Assembly (NCBI RefSeq): GCF_029269265.1
Contig: NZ_JARIXP010000006.1
Span: 104,597 to 164,921, forward strand
Direction: 5' to 3'
Origin: Rheinheimera sp. 1928-s
GTDB taxonomy: Bacteria > Pseudomonadota > Gammaproteobacteria > Enterobacterales > Alteromonadaceae
Length of the DNA: 60,325 nucleotides
Below, piece by piece: positions 1-8,724 of this stretch (positions within the stretch are counted from its first letter, which is position 1; the number at the start of each line of letters is the position of its first letter). A model generated the notes under the pieces. It searched no databases. It was not told the origin of the DNA and saw only the letters and a list, made by a program, of their open reading frames with translations. The position numbers and the translations under genes were made by a program.

Positions 1-394
1 GTAACTCCAGCATCACCAGATATAAAGTGGTTTCGGGTAACAAAGGCATGCCGGATTTTTCCGCCAGCGCCAACACCACTGCAAAAGTACCGGCGCTGAC
101 AGAGCCATAATGGGCGGCAATACTGACAGAGTCTGAATTATTCAGTTGCACCAGATAACGTAACAGCGGGTAACACAAAAGCGGAATAATTAAACCTAAA
201 GCCCCTACAGCCAACAGATCGGGCACCATACCGCTATGGGCCTGGCCATGCAGCGCCATACCGCCTTTCAGGCCCAGCACCAGCATCAGCAAAATAGATA
301 AGGTTTCGTAAATAGACTGAGGAACTTTTAAATCTGACTTTAATAAGCCAGCCACAAGGCCAAAAGCAAAAAACGCAATCACAATATCCGGCAT
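1..394 (-). CDS. Sodium-dependent bicarbonate permease, SbtA family (3' end cut by window edge)
   Basis: The reverse strand opens at an ATG at 394 and stays open to the left edge, giving the first 131 residues of a membrane protein. It reads as alternating hydrophobic helices with short loops. The stretch YGSVSAGTFAVVLALAEKSG matches the position and style of the FGAVSGSTMAAALTLLEE segment of cyanobacterial SbtA as I recall it, and the early KVPQSIYETLSILLMLVLGL stretch also fits that family (DUF897). Family members take up bicarbonate with sodium across the inner membrane; some heterotroph homologues are unproven. It is divergent from a LysR gene 96 bases away, which is a usual arrangement for regulator and target. 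The C-terminal half is outside the window, so full length cannot be checked. Confidence 0.8.
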   Translation of the reverse strand, partial: MPDIVIAFFAFGLVAGLLKSDLKVPQSIYETLSILLMLVLGLKGGMALHGQAHSGMVPDLLAVGALGLIIPLLCYPLLRYLVQLNNSDSVSIAAHYGSVSAGTFAVVLALAEKSGMPLLPETTLYLVMLEL

Positions 395-490
395 AACCCA
401 ACTCCGTAGCTGTTATTGGCTGGCGATTGTGCCTGCCTTTGGGTATATTGGATAATTAATTGTTTGGTAGTTAAGTATTGATAATTATCT

Positions 491-1465
491 ATGGATGTGC
501 GGCATTTAAGTTTCAGATTACTGCAGGTTTATGTTCAGGTTGTGAGGCTGGCGTCAGTATCAGCTGCTGCGCGACTATTGCATTTAACCCAGCCGACTGT
601 GTCCTTACAGCTGAAAAAGCTGGCGGATGAAGTAGGGCAACCTTTGCTGGAATACCGGGAAGGAAAAGTGCATACCACTTATATTGGCGATGCGTTGTTT
701 CAGGCGGCGTCCGATGTATTAAGCCGCTTTGATGACTTTTCTTCTTTATTGGAAGAGGCCAAAGGCGGGCGCAGCGGCACTTTGAGTTTAGGCATAGTCA
801 CCACAGCTAAATATGTCATGCCCATTATTCTGGGGGCTTTTGATAAAACTAACCCCAAAATTGAAGTGACCTTAAACGTAGGTAACAGGGCGCATATTCT
901 GAACCGATTTGCCCATCAGGATGACGATTTATATCTGTTTAGTCAGCCACCAAGCGGTGAGCAGGTGCAGGCTTGTCGTATTATAAAAAACCCGCTGCAA
1001 CTGATAGCGCCAGCGGATCATTGGGCATCCCGTTATTGTGCAGAAGGCGGTGAACTTGATTTTGCAGCACTTAAAAACGAGCGCTTTTTAATGCGTGAAC
1101 CAGGCTCTGCCACCCGTATGCAATTTGAATCCTGGTTAAGCAGTCAGGGCGTCGAATTGTCTAAAACTATGCAAATTGAAAGCAACGAAGCTATCCGACT
1201 CAGTGTTGCCAGTGGTCTCGGCCTTGCGGTGTTATCTGCTTATACCTTGGGCCAAAGCAGTGAGCAGTTTAAGGTGCTGAAGGTGAAAGGTTTTCCGCTG
1301 AATAGCCATTGGTATCTGGTGGCGCGTAAAGACAAAAGACTGAGCGCTTCAGCACGACGTTTGATCCAGTTTATTGCACTACATCTGACTGATTGCATTG
1401 AAGCGCAGTGGGTGGTGGAGGACATAACGCAATTGCCCTCACATTTCTTTTTGCCGACTGAATAA
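491..1465 (+). CDS. LysR-family transcriptional regulator, CbbR/CmpR-like
   Basis: A 324-residue protein of normal LysR length. Residues about 6-65 form the winged helix-turn-helix (SVSAAARLLHLTQPTVSLQL), followed by a linker helix and a periplasmic-binding-like effector domain beginning near residue 95 (GTLSLGIVTTAKYVMP). The effector domain style (TAKYVMP, then an LNVGNR strand) is that of the CbbR/CmpR branch that senses carbon-fixation or inorganic carbon metabolites. The gene is divergent from the SbtA-type bicarbonate permease, so control of that permease is the natural inference. The 96-base gap is AT-rich and holds GATAATTA twice (451-458 and 480-487), a possible operator. The inducer cannot be told from sequence. 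Confidence 0.9.
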   Translation: MDVRHLSFRLLQVYVQVVRLASVSAAARLLHLTQPTVSLQLKKLADEVGQPLLEYREGKVHTTYIGDALFQAASDVLSRFDDFSSLLEEAKGGRSGTLSLGIVTTAKYVMPIILGAFDKTNPKIEVTLNVGNRAHILNRFAHQDDDLYLFSQPPSGEQVQACRIIKNPLQLIAPADHWASRYCAEGGELDFAALKNERFLMREPGSATRMQFESWLSSQGVELSKTMQIESNEAIRLSVASGLGLAVLSAYTLGQSSEQFKVLKVKGFPLNSHWYLVARKDKRLSASARRLIQFIALHLTDCIEAQWVVEDITQLPSHFFLPTE

Positions 1466-1466
1466 A

Positions 1467-1499
1467 TCAGGTCAGAGAGCAATGAAACATCTGGCCTGA
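1467..1499. terminator. Hairpin between convergent genes
   Basis: TCAGGTCAGA (1467-1476) pairs with TCTGGCCTGA (1490-1499) with one G-U wobble. It lies between the convergent LysR and catalase-like genes and could serve both, though there is no clear T-run on either side. Confidence 0.4.
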
Positions 1500-1520
1500 C
1501 TTGATGGCTCAATAGATCAC

Positions 1521-2504
1521 TTACTGCAGTCTGCGACCAAAACTGACCGAGTAAGCTACGGGACGGGTTTGCAGCACAGGATCTGCTGTTGCTGTTATGC
1601 CTTTGGGGAGCAACAGAGGATTAAACATTTGTTTGTCCCATGCAGCAGTGTCTGCAGGCAAAGCATCCAATTTAATGGTGCCGAGTTCAATCACGCGTCT
1701 GTCGTCCGGCCAGGTTTTGCTGCCATCAAGCAGAGGGTCGCCATCATTGGGTAACTGAGCCTGCAGGCTAAATTCCACTGGTGTTTTCACCACCCGTTGT
1801 TTGATTTCCTCCATCAAAAAGTCTGGCGCCATTTTTTTTGCAGCGTCATCCGTCAAAAATTTAGTTCCTGCTTTTGGCACTATACGGTAGCGGAAATGCT
1901 GTTGTGTGCCTTTGTCATTTTCAAAAATAAAGCTGTTTACACCAAAAAACGCCTGATTGGCGAAACTCACGGGGGCTGGCTTAGGTGTTTGTACATAAAC
2001 TAAGGCGGCGGGGTGACTTTGTAAAAACTGTTCCAATTTGCTTGGCTTGTTGGTATCAGTTGCATTGGTTTTTATGGCGGTTAACAGCTCAAGGAACTCT
2101 TGCGGTGTAGCCACAGGAAAACCATTGTAAGAAATGCAGACAATGTCGGTTGAAGTTTGATCCGGTAATGCAAAGCGTATGGCCATACCATTAGGTCTGG
2201 CATGAGGATCGGTGTCCGGTAAATTAGGTACTCCTGTGGCGTTGGAAAAACGCACTGTAACTGGCACAGTCTGACTAAAATGAGCCGCTGTACTGTAGTT
2301 TTTTGCATCTGCTGACGGAGTAAAGCTGCCCGAGACAATAGCGCCCTTGGCATGATTCGATCGGAAGCCTTTATGTGGGCCTTGTGCGAGCTCTGTTAGT
2401 GTATCGACAAGTTTCACCGCTACATTGCCGTTATCTTGAGCTTGAATTTGCATACAGCTAAAAGCAATCAGGCTCAGAGTTCCTAATGTTAAACCTTTAG
2501 TCAT
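1521..2504 (-). CDS. Exported catalase-family peroxidase (SrpA-like)
   Basis: A 327-residue minimal catalase fold, much shorter than the roughly 480-residue monofunctional catalases. Residues 1-22 form a signal peptide (MTKGLTLGTLSLIAFSCMQIQAQ), so the protein acts in the periplasm. The distal haem side is visible as the strand VRFSNATGVPNLPDTDPHA with an upstream histidine in SNHAKGAIVSGSF, and the C-terminal AYSVSFGRR carries the expected proximal haem tyrosine. These proteins usually show haem peroxidase activity with organic co-substrates rather than strong catalase activity. The gene stands alone, convergent with the LysR gene and divergent from the EamA transporter, and ends two codons after the SFGRR motif, so it looks complete. 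Confidence 0.88.
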   Translation of the reverse strand: MTKGLTLGTLSLIAFSCMQIQAQDNGNVAVKLVDTLTELAQGPHKGFRSNHAKGAIVSGSFTPSADAKNYSTAAHFSQTVPVTVRFSNATGVPNLPDTDPHARPNGMAIRFALPDQTSTDIVCISYNGFPVATPQEFLELLTAIKTNATDTNKPSKLEQFLQSHPAALVYVQTPKPAPVSFANQAFFGVNSFIFENDKGTQQHFRYRIVPKAGTKFLTDDAAKKMAPDFLMEEIKQRVVKTPVEFSLQAQLPNDGDPLLDGSKTWPDDRRVIELGTIKLDALPADTAAWDKQMFNPLLLPKGITATADPVLQTRPVAYSVSFGRRLQ

Positions 2505-2774
2505 GACCTTAACCTTTTGAGTAAAACGAACCTGCCGCGGTCTTTGCTCTCTGCAAGCACTACTAAAGCCAGGCTGTTGGTTCTGCTGATAATAATGAGT
2601 AGTTGAGGAAACTCATTCAAACAGCACTGCCGCTGCCGCAAACTGCAACGTCTGTTGAACCACGATGAATTTCGGTTTCAGTATGGCCAGAATTTTTATG
2701 CCTCGCCATTTTCTGATTGCTTCGCATAAAAAGCCGCTGCATTATGCTGACTTCAGAATTTTACGGATGTCTGT

Positions 2775-3653
2775 ATGTCTTTATGGATTCTTTTTACGCT
2801 GCTGGCTGCTTTTATGCAGGCGATGCGTAACGCTTTGCAAAAACAATTGAGTAAAGACGTACCAGTGATGGGCGTAACCTTAGCCCGATTTATTTATGCC
2901 GGGCCTTTAGCGCTACTGTATTTAATAGGGCTTTACCAATGGCAGGATTACGCCATCCCCCAGTTTAATTTCTGGTTTGTGTTTTATGTGCTGGCGGCAT
3001 CCGCGATGCAAATTCTGGCAACAGCTTTGATGGTGGTGTTATTCAGGCTAAAAAACTATGCGATTGGGGTAGGTCTTGCCAAAAGCGAGGCTATTTTGGC
3101 CGCTATTGTTGGGGTAATGTTTTTTGGTACCTACATCAGTCCTTTAGGTTGGGTTGGGGTCTTTATTGGTGGTGTCGCGGTGTTTTTGCTCACCGGAGCT
3201 ACCAGCATTCGTTCTTTATCCGCCAAAACTCTGGCCTTAGGTTTGGGCAGTGGTTTGGCTTTTGCGCTGACCTCCTTGTGGGTACGCGAAGCCAGTCTGA
3301 CTCTGGGATTGCCTTTTTTGCCTGCAGCAGCCTGGGTACTGTTTTTTGTCATCAGCACTCAAACACTGGTGTTGCTGGTTTATCTGGCTCTGAACGACAA
3401 AACCACCTTAGTTAAACTATGGCAAAGGCCACAACTGACTCTGGCCACCAGTTTTACCAGTTGTTTAGGATCTCTGGGCTGGTTTACGGCGATGAGCCTG
3501 CAAGCTGTGGCTTATGTAAAAACACTGGGGCAGGTTGAAATACTTTTTACTTTACTGATTTCGGTGCTGGTATTAAAAGAAAAATTAAAACGTCAGGATC
3601 TGCTGGGCCTGGTGTTGATTGTGCTGGCTGCTGTGCTGGTGATGTGGGCTTAG
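2775..3653 (+). CDS. EamA/DMT-family transporter
   Basis: A 292-residue integral membrane protein with about ten hydrophobic helices in two similar halves, the usual size and pattern of drug/metabolite transporters of the EamA (DUF6) family. The N-terminal half starts with MSLWILFTLLAAFMQAMRNA, and the second half ends with the typical EVLFTLLISVLVLKEKLKRQD-like helix pair and a last hydrophobic helix. Such proteins export or exchange amino acids, nucleotides or other small metabolites in the inner membrane; the substrate cannot be read from sequence. It is transcribed away from the catalase-like gene across a 270-base gap, and no partner gene follows. The start at 2775 places the first helix right at the N-terminus, as expected. 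Confidence 0.85.
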   Translation: MSLWILFTLLAAFMQAMRNALQKQLSKDVPVMGVTLARFIYAGPLALLYLIGLYQWQDYAIPQFNFWFVFYVLAASAMQILATALMVVLFRLKNYAIGVGLAKSEAILAAIVGVMFFGTYISPLGWVGVFIGGVAVFLLTGATSIRSLSAKTLALGLGSGLAFALTSLWVREASLTLGLPFLPAAAWVLFFVISTQTLVLLVYLALNDKTTLVKLWQRPQLTLATSFTSCLGSLGWFTAMSLQAVAYVKTLGQVEILFTLLISVLVLKEKLKRQDLLGLVLIVLAAVLVMWA

Positions 3654-3806
3654 TGCTCTAATGATCAAAAAGTAAACATTTTGTGTTGAATTTAAGCAAT
3701 TTGTCATATACCTGAGCTAATCTTGTGTGCTCTGACGGAGAAGCAGAGCCAATTTGGGGGCAGGAAGCAGATCCTCACACCATAACAAGAACTCACAGGA
3801 TTACTA

Positions 3807-5075
3807 ATGAAACAGATCACAACCTTATCACTGCTTGCTGCAGCGTTTTATTGCAGCAGCAGTTTTGCCAGTTTGCTTATCACCGAAGTACTGTACGACG
3901 CCCCCAATAATGACAACACTGAAGAGTTTGTTGAGCTTTACAACAACAGCTGCACAGCCATTAATCTGCAAGGCTATAGCCTGCAGGATAACGGTGGCAG
4001 TTTTAATTTATCCGGCACTGTAGCGCCACGCAGCTATTTTCTGGTGGCAAAAAATACGGCGGCTATGCAAGCCTTGTACGGTGTCACGCCGCACTTATCG
4101 GGTTTGACTCTGGCTTTTGGCAATAGCGGTGACTACGTCAGGCTGAGAAACGGCAGCACAGAAATTGATGCGGTCGGCTGGGAAAATGGCTTATCCGGTT
4201 GGTCTATTAATGCTGTGGATAAATCCATTAGCCGAAATAAAACCACAGATAATAATGGTGTGTCTGATTGGGTTGTCTCGGGCAATTATGGCAATCCTGG
4301 TAGTGGTGTCTTTACTGCAACCTGCAGCGGAGGCGGTGGCACAGGCCCTGTGATCAATCAGCCCACCTATTATGCGGCTGCTGCGGGGAAAACAGGCAGT
4401 GAACTGAAAACAGCACTGAACTCAATTTTACGTGGCCATGTGCGGTTAACTTACAGTCAGGTGTGGGATGCGCTGTCTTACACAGACGAAGATCCGAACA
4501 ACACCAATAATGTGATTTTGTTGTATGCGGGACGCTCTCAGGCCAAGACGTTCAGGGCTGGTCAAACCAATTCACTGGATGCCTGGAATCGTGAGCATGT
4601 ATGGGCCAAAAGCCATGGTTTCCCCAGCGAAAGCCAATATGCTTATACCGATATCCATCATTTACGGCCTGCAGATGTATCCATTAACTCCAGCCGTGGC
4701 AATAAAGACTTTGATATAGGTGGTACACCCTTAACTGAAGCGCCGGAAAATAAAACCGACAGCGACAGCTTCGAGCCCCGTAATGCGGTTAAAGGCGATG
4801 TCGCCCGTATGATGTTTTATATGGATGTGCGCTATGAGGGAGGTGATGAAACGGGCACGCCTAACCTGATTTTACGTAACTTTGCACCTACCGGCAGTTC
4901 AGCGCCTGAAATGGGCAAACTCTGTGTATTACTGCAATGGCATATCCAGGATCCGGTGGATAGTTTTGAAATTCGTCGTAATAACCGTATTTACGAATGG
5001 CAACAAAACCGCAATCCCTTTATCGACAACCCACAATGGGCTCAGTCAATTTATGGCGCCAGCTGCGGTTTGTAA
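3807..5075 (+). CDS. Secreted endonuclease I with N-terminal lamin-tail domain
   Basis: A 422-residue protein with a signal peptide (residues 1-22), a lamin-tail domain (about 23-160; LLITEVLYDAPNNDNTEEFV and VARNTAAM-type strands), a glycine-rich linker near 170-180, and an endonuclease I domain from about 185 to the end. The nuclease shows the beta-beta-alpha-metal hallmarks: WNREHVWAKSHGF with the catalytic histidine near residue 265, TDIHHLRPAD, SSRGNKDF, and the C-terminal EIRRNNRIYEWQQNRNPFID. Classical EndA/Vvn nucleases lack the lamin-tail part. The likely role is degradation of extracellular DNA for nutrient or phosphate supply or biofilm turnover. Cysteines in both domains fit a secreted, disulfide-bearing enzyme. 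The gene stands alone. Confidence 0.92.
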   Translation: MKQITTLSLLAAAFYCSSSFASLLITEVLYDAPNNDNTEEFVELYNNSCTAINLQGYSLQDNGGSFNLSGTVAPRSYFLVAKNTAAMQALYGVTPHLSGLTLAFGNSGDYVRLRNGSTEIDAVGWENGLSGWSINAVDKSISRNKTTDNNGVSDWVVSGNYGNPGSGVFTATCSGGGGTGPVINQPTYYAAAAGKTGSELKTALNSILRGHVRLTYSQVWDALSYTDEDPNNTNNVILLYAGRSQAKTFRAGQTNSLDAWNREHVWAKSHGFPSESQYAYTDIHHLRPADVSINSSRGNKDFDIGGTPLTEAPENKTDSDSFEPRNAVKGDVARMMFYMDVRYEGGDETGTPNLILRNFAPTGSSAPEMGKLCVLLQWHIQDPVDSFEIRRNNRIYEWQQNRNPFIDNPQWAQSIYGASCGL

Positions 5076-5108
5076 TAGCTGACTGTTATTTCACGTCAAA
5101 ATTCGTTT

Positions 5109-5138
5109 CAAGCTGCTTTTCAGAGGAAAAGCAGCTTG
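5109..5138 (+). terminator. Perfect 12-bp hairpin after the nuclease gene
   Basis: CAAGCTGCTTTT (5109-5120) pairs perfectly with AAAAGCAGCTTG (5127-5138) around a six-base loop. It starts 33 bases after the nuclease stop codon. There is no T-run after the stem, so termination strength is uncertain. Confidence 0.5.
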
Positions 5139-5209
5139 GACTGTTTCAGGCCACAAGCTAGAATGAGGCAACTTAAAAAAGCGTTTAAGCGCTAGCCTAT
5201 GGAGCATCT

Positions 5210-6262
5210 ATGAAGCCTGAAGAGTTGTTGCAGCAATTGCAACAAGCCGCTGATTTTTTAAAACTTACCTTAGCCCATCCTGATTTTTTACCTTTTGCCA
5301 GCTACCAGCTTGAAAACGGCACAGATATTCAAATCTGGGATACAGGAGTGATCTATTGCCAGCCAAAGCAATCCGGCCAGCAAGACATAGTGTTATCAAG
5401 CGGTGTGCACGGCAACGAAACTGCGCCTGTTGAGCTGTGTTCAGAGCTTTTAAATGACGTTTTGGCAGGTAAGTTGCTGCTGACAGAGCGTGTGTTGTTT
5501 TTATTTGGAAATCCACCAGCAATGAACGCAGGTGTACGGGAAATTCAGGATAACTTAAACCGCTTATTTTCAGGCCATCACAGTAAAGAGCCTGGTGTAC
5601 AAAGCGCTGAGCGCGAGCGTGCGAAAAAGTTAGAAACTTATGTGCTGAAATTTTTTGAAGATGCGCCGCAAGGTTTACGTGAGCGTAAGCTTTATGACTT
5701 GCATACCGCTATTCGTGGTTCACGTTTTGAGAAGTTTGTGGTCTATCCGTTTTTGCATGGCAAAAATTGGAGTAAAAACCAGTTTGAATTTTTAAAGGCC
5801 TGTGGCGCAAACACTGTGCTTCTGATGCAAACACCAGCCAGTACTTTTAGTTATTTTGCCGCTCAAAGCTGCAATGCGCATGGTTTTACCATTGAACTTG
5901 GCAAGGCAAGACCTTTTGGCCAAAACGATATGAGCCGATTTGCCGATGCAGCAGCGGCATTCCGAGCCCTGATCTCAGGCGGCGAACTTGCCACAACTGA
6001 GTTTAATGAAGCTGACTTTAATCTCTATGAAGTGCGCCGTTCTATCGATAAAACTACAGAAGCCTTCACGCTGCATTTTGCCGATAACATTGAAAACTTC
6101 ACTACCTTTGGTGTAGGTACTCTTCTTGCGAGTGATGAGGGCGTTGAATACAAGGTAGAAGTGGAGGGGGAAGCCATTATTTTCCCTAACCCTAAAGTGG
6201 CTATTGGACAGCGTGCTATGTTGATGGTGAAACCTGTTTCAGTGACAGGCAAAGTGAGTTAA
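5210..6262 (+). CDS. astE: Succinylglutamate desuccinylase
   Basis: A 350-residue M14-like zinc hydrolase of the AstE/aspartoacylase family. SGVHGNETAP (near residue 65) supplies the first zinc histidine and glutamate, LYDLHTAIRGS (near 165) the second zinc histidine, and FTIELGKARPFGQND (near 230) the catalytic glutamate. AstE cleaves N-succinylglutamate to glutamate and succinate, the last step of the ammonia-producing arginine succinyltransferase route. The other ast genes are not in this window, which is usual for Alteromonadales where astE is unlinked from astADB. The ATG follows AGCCTATGGAGC, giving a usable ribosome site. Glutamate made here could feed the NAD-glutamate dehydrogenase encoded further right. 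Confidence 0.93.
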   Translation: MKPEELLQQLQQAADFLKLTLAHPDFLPFASYQLENGTDIQIWDTGVIYCQPKQSGQQDIVLSSGVHGNETAPVELCSELLNDVLAGKLLLTERVLFLFGNPPAMNAGVREIQDNLNRLFSGHHSKEPGVQSAERERAKKLETYVLKFFEDAPQGLRERKLYDLHTAIRGSRFEKFVVYPFLHGKNWSKNQFEFLKACGANTVLLMQTPASTFSYFAAQSCNAHGFTIELGKARPFGQNDMSRFADAAAAFRALISGGELATTEFNEADFNLYEVRRSIDKTTEAFTLHFADNIENFTTFGVGTLLASDEGVEYKVEVEGEAIIFPNPKVAIGQRAMLMVKPVSVTGKVS

Positions 6263-6300
6263 TCCACAGCTCAATAGCCTTACAGAGTACAAAATATCTG

Positions 6301-6342
6301 ACAGCTGGCCAGGCTTTAGTGCATGGACCAGCTGTTTTTATT
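6301..6342 (+). terminator. Rho-independent terminator after astE
   Basis: ACAGCTGG (6301-6308) pairs with CCAGCTGT (6328-6335), followed at once by TTTTATTT. The 19-base loop is long. Confidence 0.65.
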
Positions 6343-6364
6343 TGTGCCTCTGGTTGCAATGCAG

Positions 6365-6380
6365 TTTACGTAAAGGTAAA
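6365..6380. promoter_or_regulatory. Candidate operator upstream of bkd (LiuR-like palindrome)
   Basis: TTTACGTAAAGGTAAA holds the perfect palindrome TTTACGTAAA and the spaced pair TTTAC-N6-GTAAA. It lies about 170 bases upstream of the E1alpha start. MerR-type LiuR sites that control branched-chain amino acid catabolism are, as I recall, of this ACGT-centred kind; the assignment is tentative. Confidence 0.35.
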
Positions 6381-6552
6381 GTTGCGGCCGAAAAATAGAA
6401 GAAAATAGCGATACTGATTAAAACACGTAAAACAAAAAATAATGGTCAGGGCAAACGGGGAAACGCAATTCATTTACCAAGAGTGGTCACCAAGCCACCG
6501 TATTGCGCCGATGTTTGCCACCGTCTGACGGATACAACCAAAAGAGACACCT

Positions 6553-7737
6553 ATGACTAACCCCAATAACGCAACCATCTCTACAGTGCACACAGCTGAG
6601 TTTACCAGCGGTCACGCGTTACAAATTCCTACGCTGCGTATCCTGCAGGATGACGGCTCTATCTACCCTGGTGCTGAAGTACCGCAGCTCGACAAAGCCA
6701 CTGCCCTTAAAATGTACGACAGCATGCAGTTTATCCGCATACTGGACGAACGTATGTTGGCGGCTCAGCGTCAGGGCCGTATCAGTTTTTATATGCAGTG
6801 TTTAGGCGAAGAAGCCGCTACTGTCGGCAGTGCTGCTGCACTGGATGATAAAGACATGATTATGGCGCAGTACCGTGAACAAGGCGCTTTGCGTTATCGT
6901 GGTTTTAGTCTGGAACAGTTTATGAATCAGCTGTTTTCCAACGAAAAAGACTTAGGTAAAGGCCGTCAGATGCCTGTGCATTACGGCAGCAAAGACATTT
7001 ACTACATGACGATTTCCTCACCGCTGGGCACACAAATTCCTCAGGCCAGTGGTTACGCTTATGCACAAAAGTTACGCGGACTGAAAAACACCACCATTTG
7101 TTATTTTGGTGAAGGTGCAGCGTCCGAAGGTGACTTCCACGCTGGTTTAAATATGGCGGCTGTGCATAAAGCGCCGGTGATTTTCTTCTGTCGTAACAAC
7201 GGTTATGCCATTTCAACCCCAGCTAACGAGCAGTTTAAAGGTGATGGTATTGCCTGTCGTGGCGTGGGTTATGGCATGAAAGCTATTCGTGTGGACGGTG
7301 CAGATATTCTGGCGGTATACAAAGCCACCCAAATGGCCCGTGACTACGCCTTGGAGCACGAAGAGCCTATTTTAATTGAATCTATCGCTTACCGTTTAGG
7401 TGCGCATTCTTCTTCTGATGACCCAAGTGGCTATCGCTCCAAAGAAGAAGAAGAGCTGTGGCGTAAAAACGATCCGATTTCCCGTTACCGTTTATGGCTG
7501 GTGAAACAAGGCTGGCTGAATGAAGACGAAGACAAAGCCAAGTCGGATGCGCTGCGCCAGGAAATTCTGGATGCGTTAAAAGTAGCAGAAAAAGTGGCCA
7601 AGCCTGGGATCGAACATCTGATGAGTGATGTATACGAAACACCAATTCCACTTTTAAATGAACAATTAGAAGAATTAAAAGCACATATCAGAAAGTACCC
7701 GGATGCCTATCCGGTGACGGCGGGGAGATTTGAATAA
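6553..7737 (+). CDS. bkdA1: Branched-chain 2-oxoacid dehydrogenase E1 alpha subunit
   Basis: A 394-residue thiamine-diphosphate-dependent E1 alpha subunit. The cofactor-binding motif is [15 protein letters not shown] followed by [10 protein letters not shown] (about residues 186-224). The loop [17 protein letters not shown] is the branched-chain type, matching the loop phosphorylated in mitochondrial BCKDH, and separates it from pyruvate E1. It decarboxylates the keto acids of valine, leucine and isoleucine with its beta partner and passes the acyl group to E2. It is the first gene of a three-gene operon; its stop codon overlaps the E1 beta start by one base. The 290-base leader holds the astE terminator and a candidate operator. 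Confidence 0.95.
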   Translation: MTNPNNATISTVHTAEFTSGHALQIPTLRILQDDGSIYPGAEVPQLDKATALKMYDSMQFIRILDERMLAAQRQGRISFYMQCLGEEAATVGSAAALDDKDMIMAQYREQGALRYRGFSLEQFMNQLFSNEKDLGKGRQMPVHYGSKDIYYMTISSPLGTQIPQASGYAYAQKLRGLKNTTICYFGEGAASEGDFHAGLNMAAVHKAPVIFFCRNNGYAISTPANEQFKGDGIACRGVGYGMKAIRVDGADILAVYKATQMARDYALEHEEPILIESIAYRLGAHSSSDDPSGYRSKEEEELWRKNDPISRYRLWLVKQGWLNEDEDKAKSDALRQEILDALKVAEKVAKPGIEHLMSDVYETPIPLLNEQLEELKAHIRKYPDAYPVTAGRFE

Positions 7738-8714
7738 TGGCTAAGATGAATATGTTACAGGCGATCAACAACGCCTTAGATTTAGCCATGGCCAAAGATG
7801 ATGGTGTTGTTTGTTTTGGTGAAGACGTCGGCCACTTTGGTGGTGTATTCCGTGCGACCAGCAAGTTGCAGGAAAAATACGGCAAAGCCCGTTGTTTCAA
7901 CACACCTTTAACTGAGCAAGGTATTGCTGGTTTTGCCAACGGTATGGCAGCCCAAGGCATGAAACCAGTGGCTGAAATTCAGTTTGCTGATTATATTTTC
8001 CCGGCCTTTGACCAGATTGTGAATGAAACGGCCAAGTTCCGTTACCGCTCAGGCAACGAGTTTAATGTCGGTGGTTTAGTGTTCCGTACGCCATACGGTG
8101 GTGGTATTGCTGGTGGTCATTACCACAGCCAGTCGCCTGAAGCTTATTTTGCCCATACACCGGGTTTAAAAATCGTAGTACCACGCGACCCGGCACAAGC
8201 CAAAGGTTTGTTGCTGGCTGCTATTAACTGCCCGGATCCGGTGATTTTCTTTGAACCTAAGAAACTATACCGCGCTTCTGTCGGCGAAGTATCAGAAGAC
8301 TATTACGAAATTCCATTGGGCAAAGCCGAAGTGCTGCAACAGGGCAAAGACGTTACTGTGTTAGCCTGGGGCGCGCAGATGGAAATTATCCAAAAAGCTG
8401 TGGATATGGCCCAGGCCGAAGGCATTTCCTGTGAAGTGATAGACCTTCGCAGTATTCAGCCTTGGGATGTTGACACAGTGGCAGAGTCGGTGATGAAAAC
8501 CGGCCGTTTAGTCATTAACCATGAAGCGCCATTAACGGGTGGTTTTGCGGCTGAAATTGCCTCAACCATTCAGAAAAAATGCTTCCTGCATCTGGAAAGC
8601 CCGATTGAACGGGTTTGTGGTCTGGATATTCCGTACCCGCTGGCATTGGAAAAAGAATATGTGCCCGATCATCTGAAAACTTACGAAGCCATTAAACGCT
8701 CGGTTAATTTCTAA
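7737..8714 (+). CDS. bkdA2: Branched-chain 2-oxoacid dehydrogenase E1 beta subunit
   Basis: A 325-residue transketolase-like beta subunit of normal length. It starts with [20 protein letters not shown] and carries [37 protein letters not shown] (the glutamate that activates thiamine diphosphate) and [19 protein letters not shown], then a C-terminal domain with [15 protein letters not shown] that contacts E2. It forms the alpha2beta2 E1 tetramer with the product of the preceding gene. The start codon overlaps the alpha-subunit stop by one base (TAATG), so translation is probably coupled, and E2 follows after 10 bases. Confidence 0.96.
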   Translation: MAKMNMLQAINNALDLAMAKDDGVVCFGEDVGHFGGVFRATSKLQEKYGKARCFNTPLTEQGIAGFANGMAAQGMKPVAEIQFADYIFPAFDQIVNETAKFRYRSGNEFNVGGLVFRTPYGGGIAGGHYHSQSPEAYFAHTPGLKIVVPRDPAQAKGLLLAAINCPDPVIFFEPKKLYRASVGEVSEDYYEIPLGKAEVLQQGKDVTVLAWGAQMEIIQKAVDMAQAEGISCEVIDLRSIQPWDVDTVAESVMKTGRLVINHEAPLTGGFAAEIASTIQKKCFLHLESPIERVCGLDIPYPLALEKEYVPDHLKTYEAIKRSVNF

Positions 8715-8724
8715 GGATAGCCAG

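Noticed and set aside
6461-6500. TGGTCACCA near the bkd start as a FadR site
   Set aside because: The half sites are separated by one base instead of three, so it does not fit a FadR operator.
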